From the NCBI RefSeq assembly GCF_008087625.1, contig NZ_CP042997.1:6882001-6946000 (forward strand): 64,000 nucleotides of DNA, read 5' to 3'. The stretch's first letter is position 1; each line of letters starts with the position of its first letter. Below the pieces are notes generated by a model. That model saw only the letters and a program-made list of their open reading frames with translations. It was not told the origin of the DNA and made no database searches. The DNA is from Aquisphaera giovannonii. Lineage in GTDB: Bacteria; Planctomycetota; Planctomycetia; Isosphaerales; Isosphaeraceae. A program made the position numbers and the translations under genes. Shown here in pieces: positions 25,962 through 35,299 of this stretch.

Positions 25962-26042
25962 GACGAATGACCCGAAGTTCGGAATCGAATCCCCGTCCGC
26001 GAGCGTCGTGAACCGCCGACGGTGCCGGGAAAGGAAAGAGCG

Positions 26043-26507
26043 ATGCAGAACCGCCTGATGACCCTGGTCGAAGAGACCTCCCTGAAGCCCTCCGTCCCCA
26101 AGTTCGAGATCGGCGACACGGTGGACGTGCACGTCCGCATCCTGGAAGGCGACAAGGAGCGCATCCAGGTCTACAACGGCGTGGTGATCGCCCGCTCCGG
26201 CAGCGGCACCCGCGAGATGTTCGTCGTCCGGCGGATCGTCCAGGGCGAGGGCGTGGAGCGGAAGTTCCCGGTCCACTCGCCGCGGATCGCGGACATCGTC
26301 GTGAAGCGGTCCGGCAAGGTCCGCCGGGCGAAGCTCTACTTCCTCCGCGAGCGGTCGGGCAAGGCCGTCCGCCTCAAGGAGCGTTTCGCGGCCACCACCG
26401 CGGCGACGACCGAGGCGAAGGCCGCCGCCAAAGCCGAGCGCAAGGCCGCCAAGGCCGCGCACAAGAAGGCCAAGGCCGAGGCGACCGCCGCGGCGAAGGC
26501 CAAGTGA
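26043..26507 (+). CDS. rplS: 50S ribosomal protein L19
   Basis: Large-subunit protein at the subunit interface. The core (PKFEIGDTVDVHVRILEGDKERIQVYNGVVIARSGSG through VERKFPVHSPRIADIVVKRSGKVRRAKLYFLRERSGKAVRLKER) is fully conserved. The protein has 154 residues, about 40 more than usual, because of a C-terminal tail built of Ala/Lys/Glu (AKAAAKAERKAAKAAHKKAKAE) that could form a long basic helix. The ATG at 26043 is preceded by GGAAAGG/AAAG; a longer start at 26022 is less likely. It ends the ffh operon or links to the next gene 45 bases away. Confidence 0.95.
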   Translation: MQNRLMTLVEETSLKPSVPKFEIGDTVDVHVRILEGDKERIQVYNGVVIARSGSGTREMFVVRRIVQGEGVERKFPVHSPRIADIVVKRSGKVRRAKLYFLRERSGKAVRLKERFAATTAATTEAKAAAKAERKAAKAAHKKAKAEATAAAKAK

Positions 26508-26551
26508 TCCGATCGACCTGACCCGCTCCCCCGTACGGAGGCACGCCGCCC

Positions 26552-27124
26552 ATGGACGCGGAGATCGTCGTCGTTTCCGGGCTCCCCCGGTCGGGCACCT
26601 CGCTCATGATGCAGATGCTCGACCGCGGCGGCGTCCAGGCCGTCACCGACAACATCCGGACCGCGGACACCGACAACCCGCGCGGCTATTACGAATTCGA
26701 ACAGGTCAAGAAGATCAAGGAAGACGCGAACTGGGTCCCCCAGGTCCGCGGCAAGTCCGTGAAGATGGTCTCCCAGCTCCTCTTCGACCTGCCGGCCGAG
26801 GAGCGGTATCGGATCGTCTTCATGGAACGCGACCTGGACGAGATGCTCACGTCCCAGGAGAAGATGCTCGAGCGGCTCAACCGGCCGGCGGGGCCCCGGG
26901 AGGAGATCAAGGCCGCGTTCATCAAGCACCTCACGCGGCTCCGCGCCTGGCTGGCGCAGCAGCCGAACATGAAGGTGCTCACCATCCGCTACTCGGACCT
27001 CGTTAAGGATCCCGAGGAGCAGGCGAGGCGGATCAACGAGTTCCTGGGCGGGAACCTCGACGTGGCCGCGATGGCGGAGGCCGTCGATCCGTCGCTGTAC
27101 CGGAACCGCAAGCCCGCCGGTTGA
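26552..27124 (+). CDS. Sulfotransferase-like P-loop protein (short)
   Basis: This 190-residue protein starts with the 5'-phosphosulfate loop typical of sulfotransferases (VVVSGLPRSGTSLMMQML). Later it has RIVFMERDLDEMLTSQEKML, which resembles the 3'-phosphate binding RDP region, and YSDLVKDPEEQARRINEFLGG near the C-terminus, another family trait. It is shorter than common sulfotransferases (about 250-350 residues) and lacks an obvious signal. The role could be sulfation of a small molecule or polysaccharide, but the acceptor is unknown. It starts 45 bases after rplS on the same strand and has GGAG 11-14 bases upstream, so read-through from the ribosomal operon is possible. Confidence 0.78.
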   Translation: MDAEIVVVSGLPRSGTSLMMQMLDRGGVQAVTDNIRTADTDNPRGYYEFEQVKKIKEDANWVPQVRGKSVKMVSQLLFDLPAEERYRIVFMERDLDEMLTSQEKMLERLNRPAGPREEIKAAFIKHLTRLRAWLAQQPNMKVLTIRYSDLVKDPEEQARRINEFLGGNLDVAAMAEAVDPSLYRNRKPAG

Positions 27125-27375
27125 CCGGCCCATGGGGCCAGGCCGAGCCTCGGCCCCGCGAGCCGTCCGCTCGGCCTTGACCCGCGCTCGCCCCGACCGC
27201 GACCGCCGATTCGATCCGTCCATGAGACGGAGGCTACGGACTGGCCTTCTGCCGGCCCGGCGGAAGCCCCGACCTCGGGGCCCATTCCGGGCGATTCTTC
27301 ATCGCCCAGAACGAGAACGGAGGAGGCGGTCGGTACCGCCCCCTCCCTCGCGGGGAACATCAAACGGACCGGCCG

Positions 27376-28437
27376 TCACTCCGGCTGAGGCTGGGGCTCT
27401 CCGCCCTCCTGGGCGCCGTTGTCGTCGTTGCCCTGGTCGTTGCCCCGGTTCCGGTTCGGACGGTTGCGGTTGGTGCGGTTGTTGCCATTGCCGCGATTCG
27501 CGGCGTTGCCGCGGCCGCCCGGCCCCCCCGGCCCGGGTCGCAGCGAGGCAAGGTCGAACTCCTTGCCCTTCATCTTCTCGAAGCTGGCCTTCTGGGCGTC
27601 GGTCAGGACCGAGTTGAGCTTCTCCTCGGCGTCGGTGCGGGCCTTCGTCATGACCTCCCGCATCTTCTCGAAGCGGGCCCGGAATTCCTCGGGGTTGAAG
27701 TTCGGCCGTCCGCCGCCCGGAGGGCCTCCGTCGTCGCCCGCCTCGCCGCCGGCCGGTGGCCCGCCGCCCTCGTCCCCCGCGTCACCGCCATTCGGGGGGC
27801 CGCCGCCCTCGCCCGGAGGTCCGCCGCCCTCGCCGCCGGGCCCTCGGCCGCCCCGGCCGCCGCGGAACGGCATGGCCTCCCGCATGGCCGTCTGCATCTC
27901 CTCCATGGCTTCCTTGACCTTGGCGTTCTGGTCCTCGGTCAGCTTGAGGGCCTTGGCCGTGGTCGGATTATTGATCGCGAAGATGCCCTGACTCTGGAGG
28001 CTAATCTGGGTGAGCCGCGTTTTCTGGGAGGGCTCGAGGACCTTGAGTAGGTCCTCGTCGTGCTGCTTCCGCTGCTTCTCCATCGCCTCGCGCGCCTGCT
28101 CGCGATCCTGGTTGCGATTGCCGCCCTGGCGATTGCGCGAGAACGACTGCTGCATCTTCGTCTGCCAGGCCTTCTGCAGGCTCTGGAGCTTCGACTTCTG
28201 CTTCTCGGTCAGCTTCAGTTCCTTCTGGACCGCCGGCGTGCTCAGGAGGAAGGTTTCGCCGCCGCCCCCGAAGCCGCCCATCATGCCCGGCGGGCCCATG
28301 CCGAAGCCGCCGGGACCGCCGAAGCCCCCCGGGCCCCTCTGGCCACGCCCGCCCGGCGGGCCCTGCGCATGGACCAGGGCCGAGCCGGCGACCAGCGCGG
28401 TCGCCGCTGCGAGAGTCAAGACACGTCGTGGCGACAT
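27376..28437 (-). CDS. Exported LTXXQ-motif, Gly/Pro/Asn-rich protein
   Basis: This 353-residue exported protein begins with a signal peptide (RRVLTLAAATALVAGSALVHAQ). After a Gly/Pro-rich stretch (GGFGGPGGFGMGPPGMMGG) come helical segments with LTXXQ-type motifs: LKLTEKQKSKLQSLQ, LKLTEDQNAKVKEAM and VLTDAQKASFEKM. LTXXQ motifs occur in the periplasmic chaperone-like Spy/CpxP group. The centre has repeated GGGPP units with acidic residues, and the C-terminus is Asn/Arg-rich (NRGNGNNRTNRNRPNRNRGN). The ATG at 28437 has GGGAGG six bases upstream. Low complexity makes the exact function uncertain; a periplasmic scaffold or metal/stress-binding role is possible. Confidence 0.8.
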   Translation of the reverse strand: MSPRRVLTLAAATALVAGSALVHAQGPPGGRGQRGPGGFGGPGGFGMGPPGMMGGFGGGGETFLLSTPAVQKELKLTEKQKSKLQSLQKAWQTKMQQSFSRNRQGGNRNQDREQAREAMEKQRKQHDEDLLKVLEPSQKTRLTQISLQSQGIFAINNPTTAKALKLTEDQNAKVKEAMEEMQTAMREAMPFRGGRGGRGPGGEGGGPPGEGGGPPNGGDAGDEGGGPPAGGEAGDDGGPPGGGRPNFNPEEFRARFEKMREVMTKARTDAEEKLNSVLTDAQKASFEKMKGKEFDLASLRPGPGGPGGRGNAANRGNGNNRTNRNRPNRNRGNDQGNDDNGAQEGGEPQPQPE

Positions 28438-28670
28438 TGGTGGACCTCCCAGGCGTATGTTCGCCGCCCGCATCGAGGAAATCGCCCCAGGGCAGCATCA
28501 CTGGATTCTAGCGACAAAATCTCTACGCCGGGGCAATTGTTTGATTCGTCCCCCTCGATTTCGCCGTCGAGGTTCACCCACCTGCAGGACGCAGGACGGA
28601 CGGGCCAAGCGCGCACGGCGGGCGACCCCCTGATGTCGCGGGCGGAGGTGGCGTCGAAATCCGGCCGCGC

Positions 28671-29921
28671 TCAGGGACGGTCGAGGGTGACGTGCGGGCG
28701 CGGGGGCACGGCGGGCCTGGAGGCCCCGGCCACCTCGCCGACGAGGCCCATGATGCGTCGGGTGAAGACGCCGAGCGCGAACTCCTCGGCGCGGCCGCGG
28801 GCTCGTGCGGGATCGTGGGGGCGACCGGCGGCTTCCCAGGATTCCAGGCAGGCGACCAGGCCGTCGGTCGTGGGCTCGTCATACAGCCGGCCGACCTCGT
28901 TGCTCACGGTCTCCGTCGCCCCTCCGCGGTTCAGTGCCATGACCGGGGCCCCGCAGGCCAGGGCCTCGACGGGGACGATCCCGAAGTCTTCCTCGCCGGG
29001 GAAGAGCAGGGCCCGGCAGCGCCGGTAGTGGTCGCGGATCACGTCGTCGGGTTGCCAGCCCCGGAAGGACACCGAGGGCCCGGCCATCGCCTCGAGCCTC
29101 GCCCGCTCCGGCCCCGCACCGATCACGACGAGACGCCTCCCCAGCCGGCTGCATGCCGCGACGGCCTGGTCGATGCGCTTGTAGGGGACGAGGGCGGAGA
29201 CGACCAGGTAGAAGTCCTCTCGGTCGCGAGATCCCGCATCGGTCGCGGGGGTGTAGTACTCGGTGTCGACGGGCGGCGCGATCACGCGGCTGTCGCGGCG
29301 GTAGCAGGCCGCGATGCGGCCGCGGATGGTCTCGGAGATCGCCACGAAGTGGGTGACGCGGTCGGACGTCGCCTCGTCCCAGCGCCGGAGCCGTCCCAGG
29401 AGGAATCGCGCGGCGGCGAGCCGCACCGGCCGGTCTCGCCAGCCCTGGAGATAGGCCTCGCGGCCTTCCCAGGCGTATCGCATCGGCGTGAAGCAGTAGC
29501 AGATGTGGGGGACGCCGACCGGCACGCGCACCGCCTTGGCCACGCAGTGGCTGAGGCTGATGACCAGGTCCACGTCGCGGGGCTTCCATCCCCTCGCGGC
29601 CACGGGCATCAGGGGCAGGAGGTGCCGGTAGTGACGGTCCACGCCGGGTATCGACTGGAGGATCGACGTCCGGATCCGCATCCTCTCGATGGCCGGGCTG
29701 GTCGACCCCCTGCGATGGATCAGCGTGTACAGGGTCGCGGACGGGAAGGCGCGGCAGAGCACTTCGAGGCATTTCTCGCCGCCCCGCATCCCCGTGAGCC
29801 AGTCGTGGACGAGCGCGACGCGGAGCCCGGCGAGCGACGTCCCGAACGCATCCCGCTCGAGTACGCCGGCCTCGAGCCGCCTCAGGCTGGACGTTTCCCC
29901 ATCCCGGACGCTGGCGTCCAT
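28671..29921 (-). CDS. Glycosyltransferase (GT4 family, GT-B fold)
   Basis: This 416-residue cytoplasmic enzyme has two Rossmann-like halves. The N-terminal acceptor half begins with LRVALVHDWLTGMRGGEKCLEVL, a start typical of GT4 mannosyl or similar transferases. The C-terminal donor half has VISLSHCVAKAVR, YLVVSALVPYKRIDQAVAAC, VVIGAGPERARLE and the GEEDFGIVPVEALACGAPVMALNRGGATETV block, where the E-x7-E motif (EEDFGIVPVEA) binds the nucleotide sugar. It probably adds a sugar during exopolysaccharide or lipopolysaccharide assembly. The ATG at 29921 has GAGGAGG upstream, though the same frame continues to 30284. No other glycan genes adjoin it. Confidence 0.9.
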   Translation of the reverse strand: MDASVRDGETSSLRRLEAGVLERDAFGTSLAGLRVALVHDWLTGMRGGEKCLEVLCRAFPSATLYTLIHRRGSTSPAIERMRIRTSILQSIPGVDRHYRHLLPLMPVAARGWKPRDVDLVISLSHCVAKAVRVPVGVPHICYCFTPMRYAWEGREAYLQGWRDRPVRLAAARFLLGRLRRWDEATSDRVTHFVAISETIRGRIAACYRRDSRVIAPPVDTEYYTPATDAGSRDREDFYLVVSALVPYKRIDQAVAACSRLGRRLVVIGAGPERARLEAMAGPSVSFRGWQPDDVIRDHYRRCRALLFPGEEDFGIVPVEALACGAPVMALNRGGATETVSNEVGRLYDEPTTDGLVACLESWEAAGRPHDPARARGRAEEFALGVFTRRIMGLVGEVAGASRPAVPPRPHVTLDRP

Positions 29922-30131
29922 GCCGGCCTCCTCGACTCCGACCTCCCGGCCGGCGCGAACCGCTTCCTTGATTGACCACCAGAGCGCCGGGAAGCTACTC
30001 GAATTGCGGGAAAGGGACAAGGCGGGCATGCCCTCGGGCCGGTCGGCAGACGGCCTCGGTCGTGCCCGGCGGACGATCGGCCGTCGCGTCCGTACGAGTA
30101 TCTGGAGGGACGCCGGAATCCGGGCATGTAC

Positions 30132-30160
30132 CTGACAAGGAGGCAGGCGTCGGTTAGTAT
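30132..30160 (+). promoter_or_regulatory. Predicted promoter of the glycolate oxidase operon
   Basis: CTGACA (30132-30137) and TAGTAT (30155-30160) are 17 bases apart, leaving a leader of about 47 bases before glcD. Confidence 0.6.
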
Positions 30161-30213
30161 CCAGGGCGCGTCTCCACAGGCCCTCCGAGCCCGGGCTACC
30201 CGAGGCCACCGCC

Positions 30214-31686
30214 ATGCCCGCGAAGGCCCCAGCCACCGCGACTTCCCCGCTCGCCGCCCGGCTGCTCGGGGACCTCGTTGGCATCGTCGGCGCGGAGAAC
30301 GTCCTGCATGATCGGGAGGAGCTGCTCGTCTACGAGTGCGACGGCTTCACGATCAACAAGAAGGTCCCGGATGTCGTCGTCTTCCCGACCAGCACGGAGC
30401 AGGTCGTCGCGATCGTGAAGCTCTGCAATCGGCTGGACGTGCCATTCGTCCCCAGGGGTGCGGGGACGAGCCTGGCGGGGGGCACGCTGGCCGTCGGCGG
30501 CGGGGTCATGATCTGCCTGACGAGGATGAACCGCATCCTCGAGGTCAACACGCGCGACCGGTATGCGATCGTCGAGCCGGGCGTGGTCAATGTCTGGCTC
30601 ACCCGGGCGCTGACGGGGCGGGGGTTCCACTACGCGCCCGACCCGTCCAGCCAGACGGCCTGCACGATCGGCGGGAACGTGGCGACCAACTCGGGCGGCC
30701 CGCACACCCTGAAGTACGGGGTGACGGTGAACCACGTCCGCGGCGTCCGGCTCGTCCTGCCAGACGGCACCGTGGCGGACGTCGGCGGTGTCACGGCCGA
30801 TCCGCCGGGCTATGACCTCGCCGGCCTGGTCGTCGGCAGCGAGGGGACCTTCGGCGTCGTCACGCGGGTGACGGTCGGGCTTACGCGCGACCCGGAGGCG
30901 GGGCGGACGCTGCTGGGCGTCTTCGACTCGGTCGAGGCCGCGACGGAGACGGTCAGCGGCATCATCGCGGCCGGGATCGTGCCCGCGGCGCTCGAGATGC
31001 TCGACAACCTGATGATCCGGGCCGTGGAGCAGGCCTTCGGCTTCGGCTTCCCGACGGACGCCGGCGCGGTGCTGATCATCGAGGTGGACGGGCTCGACGT
31101 GGGCCTGGATCGCGAGGCCCGGGACATCGCCCGCATCGTCGAGGCGAGGGGCGGCCGCGTCGAGCGCTCGATCACCTGGCGGACCCGCAAGGAGCCGGAG
31201 TACGTGGCGATCTGGAAGAGCCGGAAATCCGCCTTCGGCGCGATCGGCCGCCTCAGCCCCACCTTCTGCACCCAGGACGGGGTCGTGCCGAGGACCAGGC
31301 TGCCGGACATCCTCCGCTTCATCGAGGGGGTCTCGCGGCGGCACGGGATCCGCATCGCCAACGTCTTCCACGCGGGCGACGGCAACATCCACCCCATCCT
31401 CCTCTTCGACGAGGCGGACGCGGCCCAGGTGGCCAGCGTACTCCAGGCGAGCCACGAGATCCTCGACGAGTGCATCCGGCTCGGCGGCTCGGTGACCGGC
31501 GAGCACGGCATCGGCGTCGAGAAGATGGCCCTCATGCCGCGGCTGTTCGCGCCGGAGGACCTGGCGGCCATGGTCGCGATCCGCCAGGGCCTGAACCCGG
31601 ACGGCCGTTGCAGCCCTTCGAAGATGCTCCCCACCGGAGGGCATTGCATCGAGCGGTCCGCGCCGGGCCGCCGATCTTCGGCCTAA
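30214..31686 (+). CDS. glcD: Glycolate oxidase subunit GlcD (FAD-linked)
   Basis: FAD-binding catalytic subunit of glycolate oxidase, which oxidises glycolate to glyoxylate. The 490-residue protein has the PCMH FAD domain (VPFVPRGAGTSLAGGTLAVGGG, VEPGVVNVWL, GYDLAGLVVGSEGTFGVVTRV) and the C-terminal VAO-type domain with NVFHAGDGNIHPILLFD and GGSVTGEHGIGVEK, both of which are typical of GlcD. It is the first gene of a four-gene operon with genes at 31708, 32685 and 33953. D-lactate and 2-hydroxyglutarate dehydrogenases share this fold; the presence of GlcE- and GlcF-like partners favours glycolate oxidase. Confidence 0.95.
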   Translation: MPAKAPATATSPLAARLLGDLVGIVGAENVLHDREELLVYECDGFTINKKVPDVVVFPTSTEQVVAIVKLCNRLDVPFVPRGAGTSLAGGTLAVGGGVMICLTRMNRILEVNTRDRYAIVEPGVVNVWLTRALTGRGFHYAPDPSSQTACTIGGNVATNSGGPHTLKYGVTVNHVRGVRLVLPDGTVADVGGVTADPPGYDLAGLVVGSEGTFGVVTRVTVGLTRDPEAGRTLLGVFDSVEAATETVSGIIAAGIVPAALEMLDNLMIRAVEQAFGFGFPTDAGAVLIIEVDGLDVGLDREARDIARIVEARGGRVERSITWRTRKEPEYVAIWKSRKSAFGAIGRLSPTFCTQDGVVPRTRLPDILRFIEGVSRRHGIRIANVFHAGDGNIHPILLFDEADAAQVASVLQASHEILDECIRLGGSVTGEHGIGVEKMALMPRLFAPEDLAAMVAIRQGLNPDGRCSPSKMLPTGGHCIERSAPGRRSSA

Positions 31687-31707
31687 GACCCCCGCGGGCA
31701 TGACCCA

Positions 31708-32688
31708 ATGAACCAGGACCCCAACCAGGGCGACAGGAACAAGCGGCGGGCCTCCCGGCGAGACCCGTACTCGCGATGGAGTCGGCTCCCTCCCGTCTTC
31801 CGATCGGGCGAGCACCGCCTCCCGGCGGCGGGCGAGCAGCCCCTGCGGATCACCCTCTACCTCAAGGCCGCGATCCTCGACCAGGCGGAGGCGCTGGCGG
31901 AGAAGGCCGGCTCGGCGAGCGTCCAGGATTACTGCGCAGGGCTCCTCGCCGCCGCCATCGAGGCCGACCGCATCCGCAGTCAGGTCGCCGATGTCGAGGC
32001 ACGCCGCGGCGCCCTGGAAGGGCTCAACGCCATCGCGGACGACCCGGATTACCTGGCGGAGTGGCGCGAGAAGTCGGGGTCGGTCGAGATCCCCCCTGCG
32101 AGGAGAGGCAACGGGCACGAGTCCTCCTCGCCGGCGCCGGACGTGACGATCTCCCTGCCCGCGAAGCCGAGGCTGCCGGAGCCCGACGACGCGGACGAAG
32201 GGTCGGCCGAGGATGCTAGGACGGGCGATCCCGGCTCCCCTGCCGTGGTCCGGATCGAGCGATCGCGGCCGCGGGATGAGCCGAGGGTCGCGGAAAGGAT
32301 CAGGCCCGAGGTGCTCAACGAATCCGCCATCGACGTCCTGATGCGAAACCTCCGGACCGATGATCCGTCGGCCGAGGAGTTCCTCCCCGCCCTCAGGTCG
32401 GGCCGCCAGGTCCGGGCCGAAAAGGGAGAGGAGATGTTGCGGGCCCTCGATCAGGTCGAGGCCGACCTCCGCGGCGTCTCCGTCCTGGAGCGTCGACTCT
32501 CGTACGCGCTCCATCGGCTGGCCCTGGAGTCGCAGGTGCTGCTCACGGAGCTGTGGCCGGGCGTCTTCGACGAGCCGACGATCCAGCTCATCCGGGCCGT
32601 GCAGGAGCGGGTCGAGCGGATCCTGTCCGGCCCGGAGGTCCATTTCCTCCCGCCCGGCGACGGCCCGACCTGGGAGGCGGCCCCATGA
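31708..32688 (+). CDS. Unknown protein with ribbon-helix-helix-like segment in the glycolate oxidase operon
   Basis: This 326-residue protein sits between glcD and glcE and overlaps glcE by ATGA, so it is translated with them. I do not recognise the family. Residues 46-84 look like a ribbon-helix-helix DNA-binding unit: a short strand (LRITLYL), helix A (AAILDQAEALAEKAG) and helix B (SVQDYCAGLLAAAIE). The next part is acidic, Pro/Ser-rich and probably flexible; residues 210-310 are helical (LDQVEADLRGVSVLERRLSYALHRLALESQVLL). No signal or cofactor motif is visible. A DNA-binding autoregulator or an assembly factor are both possible. It is not part of known glc operons I can recall. Confidence 0.75.
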   Translation: MNQDPNQGDRNKRRASRRDPYSRWSRLPPVFRSGEHRLPAAGEQPLRITLYLKAAILDQAEALAEKAGSASVQDYCAGLLAAAIEADRIRSQVADVEARRGALEGLNAIADDPDYLAEWREKSGSVEIPPARRGNGHESSSPAPDVTISLPAKPRLPEPDDADEGSAEDARTGDPGSPAVVRIERSRPRDEPRVAERIRPEVLNESAIDVLMRNLRTDDPSAEEFLPALRSGRQVRAEKGEEMLRALDQVEADLRGVSVLERRLSYALHRLALESQVLLTELWPGVFDEPTIQLIRAVQERVERILSGPEVHFLPPGDGPTWEAAP

Positions 32689-33956
32689 ACGAGGCCGGGG
32701 CGTGCCGCTGGCCCGAGCCTCCCGCCGCCGGGCCCCTCGGCGACGGACGGCACGCGAGCGCGCGGCTCCGCCCGGGCAGCGTCGCGGACCTCTGCTCTGC
32801 CGTCCGCGACGGCGTCCGGTCGGGCATGGCCCTCTATCCCCAGGGGGGCGCGACGGCGATCGACTACGGCGGGCCCCCGGCGCGGCCGGGCGTCCTCATC
32901 GACACGCGGGGCCTGGACCGCGTGATCGACTACCCGCACGCCGACATGACCATCACGGTGGAGGCCGGGATCACCGCCGCCGAGCTGGCGACGGTCCTGG
33001 CCGCGAAGGATCAGCGCCTGCTCGTGGAGGTCCCCCAGGCCGACCGCGCGACCCTGGGCGGGGTCTTCGCGACGGGCGTCTGCGGCCCCCGGCGGTTCGC
33101 ATGGGGGCGGCCGCGCGATCAGATCATCGGCGTCCGCTTCGTGACCTCGGAAGGCGTGGAGGTCAAGGGGGGCGGGCGCGTCGTCAAGAACGTCGCGGGC
33201 TACGACCTGCCCAAGCTGCTGACGGGCTCGCTGGGGACCCTGGGAATCTTGACGAGCATGACGCTCAAGGTGCGACCCCGTCCCGAGTCCTCGGCCGTCG
33301 CGTGGACGAGGCTGGACCCGGGGCACGACCTCGAGGCCATCCTCGCGGGCCTGAATACGACGGCGGCGCGGCCGGTCGCCGTCGAGATCCTCGATGCCCA
33401 CTCGGCCGCGATCGTCGGCGAGGACGCGGGCCTCCCCGCCGCTCAACGCGTCCTCGCGGTCGGGTTCGAGGGGAGTGCGGACTCGGTCCGCTGGCAGCTC
33501 GACCGCCTCGAGGAAGAGCTGCCGCCCGGGCGGGTCACGCGGGCCGAGGGTGACGGGGCCGAGCGACTTTGGGCGGGGCTCACCGAGTTCCAGGTTCAGG
33601 CCCCCGGGCCCGTCTCCGTCGTCGTCGCGATGAGGCCGTCCCGGGTGGCGTGGTTCCTGGACGTGGTCGACGGCTCGCCCTGGACGTTCCAGTGCCACGC
33701 GGGGGACGGCATCGTGCGGCTGCATGGCCTCGACGACCCGGGCGAGGACGCCATGGCCGGCCGCATCGAGTCGCTCCGGGGATTGGCTCGCGAGGCGGAT
33801 GGAACCTTGATCGTCCCCCGCTGCCCGACGGCCTGGAAGCCCCGCCTCCGGGTATGGGGCGATCCGCGCCCGGACTGGGGACTCGCGGCGAAGGTGAAGC
33901 ACGCCCTCGATCCTGACGGGGCGCTCAATCCGGGCCGTTTCGTAGGTTCAACATGA
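32685..33956 (+). CDS. glcE: Glycolate oxidase FAD-binding subunit GlcE
   Basis: This 423-residue protein is a second FAD-binding subunit. It has a PCMH-type fold with MALYPQGGATAIDYGG, MTITVEAGITAAELATVLAAKDQRL, the TLGGVFATGVCGPRRFAWG block and VKGGGRVVKNVAGYDLPKLLTGSLGTLGILTS; the last is a hallmark of GlcE. The C-terminal half is shorter than GlcD and ends LDPDGALNPGRFVG. The start codon overlaps the stop of the preceding gene by ATGA (32685-32688), and the stop overlaps the glcF start by ATGA (33953-33956), so translation is coupled across the operon. Confidence 0.93.
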   Translation: MNEAGACRWPEPPAAGPLGDGRHASARLRPGSVADLCSAVRDGVRSGMALYPQGGATAIDYGGPPARPGVLIDTRGLDRVIDYPHADMTITVEAGITAAELATVLAAKDQRLLVEVPQADRATLGGVFATGVCGPRRFAWGRPRDQIIGVRFVTSEGVEVKGGGRVVKNVAGYDLPKLLTGSLGTLGILTSMTLKVRPRPESSAVAWTRLDPGHDLEAILAGLNTTAARPVAVEILDAHSAAIVGEDAGLPAAQRVLAVGFEGSADSVRWQLDRLEEELPPGRVTRAEGDGAERLWAGLTEFQVQAPGPVSVVVAMRPSRVAWFLDVVDGSPWTFQCHAGDGIVRLHGLDDPGEDAMAGRIESLRGLAREADGTLIVPRCPTAWKPRLRVWGDPRPDWGLAAKVKHALDPDGALNPGRFVGST

Positions 33957-35299
33957 CCGCGCCGACCGACGTGATGCAGGATCGTGCGGGCGTCGACCTC
34001 GACTGGCTGTCGCGGAGGATCGACTACCGCCACTTCCAGGAGTGCGTCCACTGCGGCCTCTGCACGGCGAGCTGCCCGACGTACCTGGAGACGTCGAACG
34101 AGAACGACAGCCCGCGAGGGCGGATCTACCTGATGCGGGCCGTGCTCGATCGTCGCCTCGGCATGGGCGACGCCGTCCGCCGCCACCTCGACCTCTGCCT
34201 CGACTGCCGCGCCTGCGAGTCCGCCTGCCCCTCGGGCGTCCGCTACGGCGCCCTGATCGAACCGTTCCGGCTCGCCATGAGCCGGCCGGTCGCCGGCGTC
34301 CCTCGCCGCGGCCGGCTCGAGCGGTGGGTGGTCCAGCACCTCTTCCCGCACTCGAGGCGGGTCCGCGCGGCCCTGTTCCCGGCGTGGGTCGCCCAGAAGA
34401 TCGGGCTCATCGACCTGGCCGAGCGCACGGGGGCGACCGGGCTGCTGCCGGCCACGCTGAGGTCGCTGGTCGCCATGCTCCCGCCGCTCTCGCGGCCCGG
34501 ATCGAGGCTCCCGCAGGTCCTCCCGCCGATCGGCCCGAGGCGGGCCCGCGTCGCGCTGTTCACCGGCTGCGTCGCCGACGCCCTCCAGCCGGGGACGAAC
34601 CGGGCCACGGCCCGGGTGCTCCGGCGGAACGGCTGCGAGGTGATCGTGCCCCGCTCGCAGGCCTGCTGCGGAGCGATGCACTACCACTCCGGGGTCGAGG
34701 CGCCCGCGTGGGACCTCGCCCGCCGAAACATCGAGGCCTTCCCTTCCGCGGACGTGGACGCGATCGTGGTGAATGCCGCCGGTTGCGGCGCCTTCATGAA
34801 GGACTATCCGCACGTCCTGCCGGACGTCGATCGCGAACGGGCGGCGCTGTTCGCGGAGCGGGTGGCGGACGTCTCGGAATTCCTCGACGGCCTGGGCCCG
34901 GCCACGCCGGTCCACCCCGTCCCCCTGAAGGTGGCGTACCACGACGCCTGCCACCTCTGCCACGCCCAGCAGGTCCGCTCCCAGCCCCGCCGGCTCCTGG
35001 AGTCGATCCCGGGCCTGGTGCTCGTCCCCCTGGAGGAATCCGAGCTCTGCTGCGGTGCGGCCGGGACCTACAACCTGACGCAGCCCGAGATGTCCGCGCA
35101 ACTGGCGAGTCGCAAGATGGACCGGATCGAGGCGAGCGGCGCCGACGCCGTCGCGGCGGGGAACATCGGCTGCCTGCTCCAGATCGCCCGCGAGGCGAAG
35201 AGGCGGGGCAGCCGGGTGAAGGTGCTGCATACCGTCGACCTGCTCGACATGGCCTACGAGGGCGACGCTCGCGGGGCCGACCGCCTCAATGGGCGGTGA
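33953..35299 (+). CDS. glcF: Glycolate oxidase iron-sulfur subunit GlcF
   Basis: Electron-transfer subunit of glycolate oxidase, 448 residues. Two cysteine clusters near the N-terminus (Cys31, 34, 37, 41 and Cys82, 85, 88, 92) form 4Fe-4S sites. Two CCG-type motifs follow ([12 protein letters not shown] and [12 protein letters not shown]), with DACHLCHAQ between them, as in other GlcF and heterodisulfide reductase-like proteins. The start overlaps the glcE stop by ATGA. The last 14 bases overlap the convergent aceA gene tail to tail. Electrons probably pass from GlcDE through this subunit to the respiratory chain. Confidence 0.95.
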   Translation: MTAPTDVMQDRAGVDLDWLSRRIDYRHFQECVHCGLCTASCPTYLETSNENDSPRGRIYLMRAVLDRRLGMGDAVRRHLDLCLDCRACESACPSGVRYGALIEPFRLAMSRPVAGVPRRGRLERWVVQHLFPHSRRVRAALFPAWVAQKIGLIDLAERTGATGLLPATLRSLVAMLPPLSRPGSRLPQVLPPIGPRRARVALFTGCVADALQPGTNRATARVLRRNGCEVIVPRSQACCGAMHYHSGVEAPAWDLARRNIEAFPSADVDAIVVNAAGCGAFMKDYPHVLPDVDRERAALFAERVADVSEFLDGLGPATPVHPVPLKVAYHDACHLCHAQQVRSQPRRLLESIPGLVLVPLEESELCCGAAGTYNLTQPEMSAQLASRKMDRIEASGADAVAAGNIGCLLQIAREAKRRGSRVKVLHTVDLLDMAYEGDARGADRLNGR

